Part shown: positions 54,001 to 57,819 of the stretch, one piece after another
Position numbering within the stretch: the stretch's first letter is position 1
How the letters are laid out: every line of letters starts with the position of its first letter
Source of the DNA: Campylobacter jejuni
GTDB taxonomy: Bacteria; Campylobacterota; Campylobacteria; Campylobacterales; Campylobacteraceae
Direction: 5' to 3'
Assembly (NCBI RefSeq): GCF_002179635.1
Contig: NZ_NFOE01000010.1
Coordinates: 1-57,819 of the forward strand
DNA length: 57,819 nt
Translations under genes and position numbers: made by a program
The notes under the pieces: model-generated
Told to the model about the DNA's origin: nothing
Databases searched by the model: none
Seen by the model: only the letters and a program-made list of their open reading frames with translations

Positions 54001-55107
54001 TTGAAATCATATTTATTTTTATTTATTATCTTAGCTATTGGCTTTAAATTTTATTCTTTTAGCTTTTTAATAACGCTTTTGGTTATATCTTTTTTAATTT
54101 TTTTTCACGAGCTAGGACATTTTTTAGCCGCAAAACATATGAAAGTCGATGTAGAGATTTTTAGCATAGGTTTTGGAAAAGCTGTTTTTAAAAAAACCTA
54201 CAAAAATACAGAATACCGCTTATCTGCTCTACCTTTTGGTGGTTATGTTAAACTTAAAGGACAAGATGATTTAAATCCTAGTGAAAAAAATTACGAACCA
54301 AATAGCTATAACACTCTAAGTCCTCTAGCTAGAATTTACATACTTTTTGCAGGACCATTTTTTAACTTTTTTCTAGCATTTTTGCTTTATGTAGCCATAG
54401 GTTTTTTAGGTGTGCAAAAACTTGCACCTGTTATTGGCAATATAGCACCAAACTCAGCTGCACAAAAAGCAAATTTACAAATTGGAGATAAAATCCTAGC
54501 TATAGATGGAATTAAAATCCAAAGCTTTGAAGAAATTGGCAAACTTGTGCATATAAAACCAACCTTACTTAGCATAGAGCGTGATAACAAACTCATCAAT
54601 ATCACCCTAACTCCACAAATTGATCAAGGATATAATGAGTTTTATCAAAAAGTTCAAAAACCATTAATTGGCATAGCGCCTAAGGGTGAATTTGTTACTA
54701 TTTATCATCCAGGAATTAATAGTTTAAAATACGCTTATGAAGAAAGCATAGAAGCTTCTTTGCTTATTTTCAAAGGCCTTGCTAAAATCATCAGCGGGGA
54801 ATTAGATGCTAAAAATATGGGTGGAATCATCACTATGGTAGATATAACCTCCAAAGCAGCAAATACTAGCATAGTGGTTTTATTTTTAATCACAGCTTTA
54901 ATTTCTATCAATCTTGGAGTGTTAAATTTACTTCCTATTCCAGCACTAGATGGAGGACATATACTTTTTAATCTTTATGAATTAATCTTTAAAAAAGAAG
55001 TACCAAAAGTATGTTTTGAATATCTTAGTTATTTTGGCATGGCTTTGCTTTTAAGTTTAATGGTGTTTGTAACTTATAATGATATCACGCGTTTTATGAG
55101 TAATTAA
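54001..55107 (+). CDS. rseP: RseP-like site-2 intramembrane metalloprotease
   Basis: M50 zinc protease that cleaves membrane-bound substrates such as anti-sigma factors or signal-peptide remnants. The 368-residue protein has HELGH (36-40), one PDZ domain (about 130-205, IGDKILAIDGIKIQSFEEIGK), and the third metal ligand in NLLPIPALDGGHI. The start is TTG at 54001, one base past the pgsA stop. The 3' end overlaps the convergent outer-membrane gene by 4 nt. No anti-sigma factor partner is visible nearby. Confidence 0.92.
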   Translation: MKSYLFLFIILAIGFKFYSFSFLITLLVISFLIFFHELGHFLAAKHMKVDVEIFSIGFGKAVFKKTYKNTEYRLSALPFGGYVKLKGQDDLNPSEKNYEPNSYNTLSPLARIYILFAGPFFNFFLAFLLYVAIGFLGVQKLAPVIGNIAPNSAAQKANLQIGDKILAIDGIKIQSFEEIGKLVHIKPTLLSIERDNKLINITLTPQIDQGYNEFYQKVQKPLIGIAPKGEFVTIYHPGINSLKYAYEESIEASLLIFKGLAKIISGELDAKNMGGIITMVDITSKAANTSIVVLFLITALISINLGVLNLLPIPALDGGHILFNLYELIFKKEVPKVCFEYLSYFGMALLLSLMVFVTYNDITRFMSN

Positions 55108-55934
55108 TAAGTCCTAGTGGCAAAATCATAACGGTTAAATTCACCTATATTATTTTTACGGTAAAAGCTATTATAAAATTGCTTACTTAAACTTTGCTCA
55201 TAATTTAGTCTAAATCTTACCCACATTGCTGTTTGATCTTTAGCACTAGTTTTTTCATCTTGATAATTAAGTGATAAATCTAAAATAGAAATTGGAGAAT
55301 AAGTAATATTATATTGATTTTGCAATTCTTTTATATTAGAATTAACATTTAAAACATTCAAATATGGTAAATCAAATACAACTCCAAGCTCTGTACTATC
55401 ATCACTATCGTTTTCTTTAATCTTGTAGTGATTAGCATATGCTTTAAAATAATGACCAAATTGTAATTCAGCGCCAAAACTATTTTTAGTATAAGCTTCT
55501 TTATATTGATCATTAAAATAATTAAAGCCAAAATTAAACTCATCAAATTCATAACGATTAATAAAACCCAAAGAATAAGCTTGTTCTAATTGCCCTATTC
55601 TTGCTTGTTTTTCTAAAAGCAAAGTAGCATTATCATAATCTAGTATAGAATTAATATTTTTAATATTTACATTTAAAGCATTATAATCCAAACTTGCTTC
55701 TGTTTTATCTTTGGAACTTAAATTTAAAACCTGTCCCAAAGACTTACTAGCAAAGGATTCAAAATCAATATTTTGAGTTTGATATTCTTGTGGCTTTTGA
55801 AAAAATACCTGTTTAGAAACTGTATTTGCTTTTTGTTTTTTAGTAATGTTGGCTTCGCCCTCACTTAAACTTTCCTCTAAATTTAAAGTAAATGCATTTA
55901 TGCATATACAGCTTAAAAAAATGTATTTTTTCAC
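55104..55934 (-). CDS. Short inverse-autotransporter-like outer-membrane barrel, no passenger
   Basis: Function not known. The 276-residue protein has a signal peptide (about 1-17). Residues 50-245 contain alternating strands that resemble the intimin/invasin (inverse autotransporter) beta-domain: FASKSLGQVLN, FNFGFNYFNDQYKEAYTKNS, FGAELQFGHYFKAYANHYKI, and WVRFRLNYEQ at the last strand. The C-terminus FYRKNNIGEFNRYDFATRTY aligns with the linker segment (xxRxxxGSRYDLVERNN) after which passengers begin, and the protein ends there. The start is GTG with AAGAGG before it, 12 nt past the chemoreceptor stop. The family call is by pattern only. It could be another porin-like barrel. Confidence 0.6.
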   Translation of the reverse strand: MKKYIFLSCICINAFTLNLEESLSEGEANITKKQKANTVSKQVFFQKPQEYQTQNIDFESFASKSLGQVLNLSSKDKTEASLDYNALNVNIKNINSILDYDNATLLLEKQARIGQLEQAYSLGFINRYEFDEFNFGFNYFNDQYKEAYTKNSFGAELQFGHYFKAYANHYKIKENDSDDSTELGVVFDLPYLNVLNVNSNIKELQNQYNITYSPISILDLSLNYQDEKTSAKDQTAMWVRFRLNYEQSLSKQFYNSFYRKNNIGEFNRYDFATRTY

Positions 55935-55946
55935 TCAACCTCTTAT

Positions 55947-57320
55947 TTATATATGCTTTTTATATTCTATTTCGCTTATCATCCTTTCATTTATATCTTG
56001 AATTTGCTTAATATGAGCATAAATTTTTCTTTCCTCTTTAACAAGCTGATCATTTTTTATATAATTAAATAATCCTTCTATATAAGAATTTAAATCTTTA
56101 TTTAAAATGAAAATATTATCTTTAGAATCAAATTTAGCCAAATTTTTATCTTCTATATATTCTACTTTAGAATTAATCACACAAGAACAAGCCAAATATG
56201 TTTTTAAACAACATTCCAGATAAAGTAAAATTTTATTAGTATCCATACTTGTTTTAGAAATTTCATCTAGTAAAATTTTAGCCTTTTTATCAACTCCAGT
56301 AAAAACTTCCTGAAATTCTTCTAAACTCGAATTAGAATTTTTAGCAACCTCATAAGCTTCATTGGTTATTTCTTTAATATTACCCATTTGTTCTATGAGA
56401 ATATTTATCATCGTAGAAATTTCCTTAGCTGCAACTTGAGTTTTTTCAGCCAAAGTTCTAACTTCATCAGCCACAACAGCAAAACCTCTTCCATGCTCTC
56501 CTGCACGCGCAGCCTCAATAGCAGCATTTAACGCTAAAAGATTAGTTTGCTCTGTAATATCTTCAATAATACCTATAAAAGAAGAAACACTATTGATTTG
56601 TTGAGAAAAAGTATCCATTAAAGTATGAATTTGCCCTATATTTACACCCAAATTACCCAAATCACTTGAAATTACTTCTGCATTTTTTGCACTTTTAGAA
56701 GAATGGATGGAAATATCATTTGCTTGATCATACACCTCATGCATAATATTTGCAGTTTCATTCAACTTTGTATTAATAAGCGCCAATTCTTTTTGCAAAG
56801 AATTAGACATATCCTTAGAAACATTTTCCACTATAACGCTTTTTACAGATAAGTTTTGAGTTTTTTCTATTTCCAAAGTCGCCTCATTAATAATTTTAGC
56901 ATTATAAGCAAAAGCACCCATTAAACCTTCTAATCTTGCTTTTCTATAAAATCTTTGCTCTTTCACAGCTAAAATCGCATTAAGAATTTCTCTATTAAAA
57001 GCTTCTATTTGATCTGCTAAATCATTCACAACCCAACTTAATTGTCCTACACCAGATTTTTCAAAAGGTATATGTGTAATTCTTGCTTCCAAATTACCTT
57101 TTGCAAGTTCATTCAATACTTGAGTAGATCTTAAAACTTCTTTATTTCTATAATAAGCACTAGCAATACCAAATAACACTATAGAAGTTCCTAAAACACA
57201 AAAAACAAAGCCAAATGTTTTACCTTCCATTATTTCCAATACAGCCATCAAACAAAATAAAAATAAAGCAAAATAATTCACAAATTGATTAATATTATAT
57301 TGATAAAACCAATTCTTCAT
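55947..57320 (-). CDS. CetA-like methyl-accepting chemotaxis protein (energy taxis)
   Basis: A 457-residue receptor with two N-terminal membrane helices (about 12-28 and 35-53) joined by only a few residues, hence no periplasmic ligand-binding domain. A HAMP region (about 55-110) and a signalling hairpin follow, with the conserved tip [32 protein letters not shown] at about 260-290. After it lies an unusual C-terminal extension (about 350-457) with a cysteine cluster [11 protein letters not shown]. This layout and the overlapping PAS gene match C. jejuni CetA with its PAS partners CetB/CetC, which sense redox through FAD. It overlaps the PAS gene by 26 nt. Confidence 0.85.
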   Translation of the reverse strand: MKNWFYQYNINQFVNYFALFLFCLMAVLEIMEGKTFGFVFCVLGTSIVLFGIASAYYRNKEVLRSTQVLNELAKGNLEARITHIPFEKSGVGQLSWVVNDLADQIEAFNREILNAILAVKEQRFYRKARLEGLMGAFAYNAKIINEATLEIEKTQNLSVKSVIVENVSKDMSNSLQKELALINTKLNETANIMHEVYDQANDISIHSSKSAKNAEVISSDLGNLGVNIGQIHTLMDTFSQQINSVSSFIGIIEDITEQTNLLALNAAIEAARAGEHGRGFAVVADEVRTLAEKTQVAAKEISTMINILIEQMGNIKEITNEAYEVAKNSNSSLEEFQEVFTGVDKKAKILLDEISKTSMDTNKILLYLECCLKTYLACSCVINSKVEYIEDKNLAKFDSKDNIFILNKDLNSYIEGLFNYIKNDQLVKEERKIYAHIKQIQDINERMISEIEYKKHI

Positions 57321-57819
57321 AACTCATCCCCTTTTGGCTTAAAATTTCATCTAACATCTTTCTTGATGCTTTCTTCCCACCTTTTTGTTCTTCTAACAAT
57401 AGCTCTTTATATATTTTTTCTATTTTTTCAACAGCTTCCCTTCTGGGATTTAAGCGCATAGAGTGATAACCAACTATCTCGCCACTAGCGTCATATGAAG
57501 GCGTAATAAAGGCCAAAACCCAATAAAAAGATCCATCTTTGGATAAATTTTTTACGTAAGCAATAACTTCTTTTTTATTTTTTATACCCTCCCAAAGAAT
57601 TTCAAAAACAACCTTTGGCATATCAGGATGACGCACGATATTATGAGGTTTCCCTAAAAGCTCAAATTCTTTATATCCCGAAAGTAGGATAAAATTTCTA
57701 TTGCAATATATTATTCTACCAATTTTGTCGGTTTTTGAGATAATAATTTGTCCATCATTAAAGAATTTTTCATTTTTTGTAGGTTGATTTTTTTGCACCT
57801 GCTCCCCCCCCCCGTATTT
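57295..57819 (-). CDS. PAS-domain energy-taxis sensor (CetB/CetC/Aer-like), 5' end at window edge
   Basis: Cytoplasmic protein with one PAS domain ([47 protein letters not shown] and YHSMRLNP), the Aer/CetB type that binds FAD and signals through a CetA-type receptor encoded next door. A GTG start at 57798 would give 167 residues, but the frame stays open through a G10 tract (57804-57813, Gly-Gly-Gly) to the window edge, so the true start may lie outside. A slip in the tract would shift the frame if the start is upstream. It overlaps the receptor gene by 26 nt. Confidence 0.8.
   Translation of the reverse strand, partial: KYGGGEQVQKNQPTKNEKFFNDGQIIISKTDKIGRIIYCNRNFILLSGYKEFELLGKPHNIVRHPDMPKVVFEILWEGIKNKKEVIAYVKNLSKDGSFYWVLAFITPSYDASGEIVGYHSMRLNPRREAVEKIEKIYKELLLEEQKGGKKASRKMLDEILSQKGMSYEELVLSI
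57804..57813 (-). repeat. G10 homopolymer at the 5' end of the PAS sensor gene
   Basis: Ten C on the plus strand, ten G in the sense strand of the PAS gene, 6 nt upstream of the GTG at 57798 and in an open frame (TAC GGG GGG GGG GAG CAG GTG). G tracts of this length in Campylobacter slip during replication. The frame is open at ten. Confidence 0.85.

Noticed and set aside
55947..56300. CZB zinc-binding domain at the C-terminus of the chemoreceptor
   Set aside because: The conserved His, Cys-x-x-Gly-x-Trp and later His residues of CZB are absent; only a cysteine cluster is present.

Overview
The window is a compact, AT-rich chromosomal segment of a Campylobacter. Lineage markers are HobA (known only from Epsilonproteobacteria), the Campylobacter-type extended -10 promoter (TTTAAGTnTT before a -10 box), a CetA-like energy-taxis receptor and homopolymeric G tracts of the contingency-locus type. 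A C. lari-group or C. jejuni-like species fits best; the exact species is inference. There is no rRNA, tRNA, CRISPR array, insertion sequence or prophage, and no gene-free stretch longer than 300 bases.

Layout. (1) 107-8279, minus: a nine-gene tightly overlapping operon, transcribed rppH-lysC-hobA-holB-folP-ligA-tlyA-ribF-cmoA. It covers RNA decay, aspartate-family synthesis, replication initiation and clamp loading, folate, DNA ligation, rRNA/tRNA modification and flavins. (2) 8360-9409, plus: hemW. (3) 9399-12131, minus: the arsenic operon arsP-arsR-arsC-acr3, with a perfect inverted-repeat operator beside its promoter. (4) 12281-14431, plus: tatB-tatC-queA. (5) 14424-25124, minus: a long run nadK-recN-cbrR-tatD-mltD-rlpA-kdsC-lptC-lptA-ysxC-(membrane protein)-mrdA, dominated by envelope biogenesis (LPS export, Kdo, murein hydrolase, PBP2). 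(6) 25210-35367, plus: aspS-adk-ppa, an OmpA-domain protein, valS and the methionine importer metN-metI-metQ. The met genes are interrupted by a wrecked family-8 glycosyltransferase that still carries a G9 tract. (7) 35396-38058, minus: pta-ackA, overflow acetate metabolism. (8) 38144-38845, plus: flgH. (9) 38857-44675, minus: a FapA-like protein, ruvA, ddl, an orphan Phd-type antitoxin, an alpha/beta hydrolase and a membrane-anchored murF. (10) 44801-55107, plus: murJ-cysS-msbA, then pyrD, an M16 peptidase, dapA, a FabL-like reductase, pgsA and rseP. (11) 55104-window end, minus: a PAS sensor, a CetA-like chemoreceptor and a short outer-membrane protein.

The most interesting region is the right-hand end. 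The PAS gene carries a G10 tract at or near its 5' end, so it is probably phase variable. It overlaps the receptor gene by 26 nt, and the receptor gene lies 12 nt from a gene that looks like an inverse autotransporter (intimin/invasin) beta-barrel ending exactly where a passenger would begin. If this is one transcript, slippage in the G tract could switch energy taxis and perhaps a surface protein together. Other points are a perfect Shine-Dalgarno and ATG inside lysC, predicting a separate ACT-domain beta subunit; a degenerate GGDEF site in CbrR; and a probable leaderless promoter for nadK.
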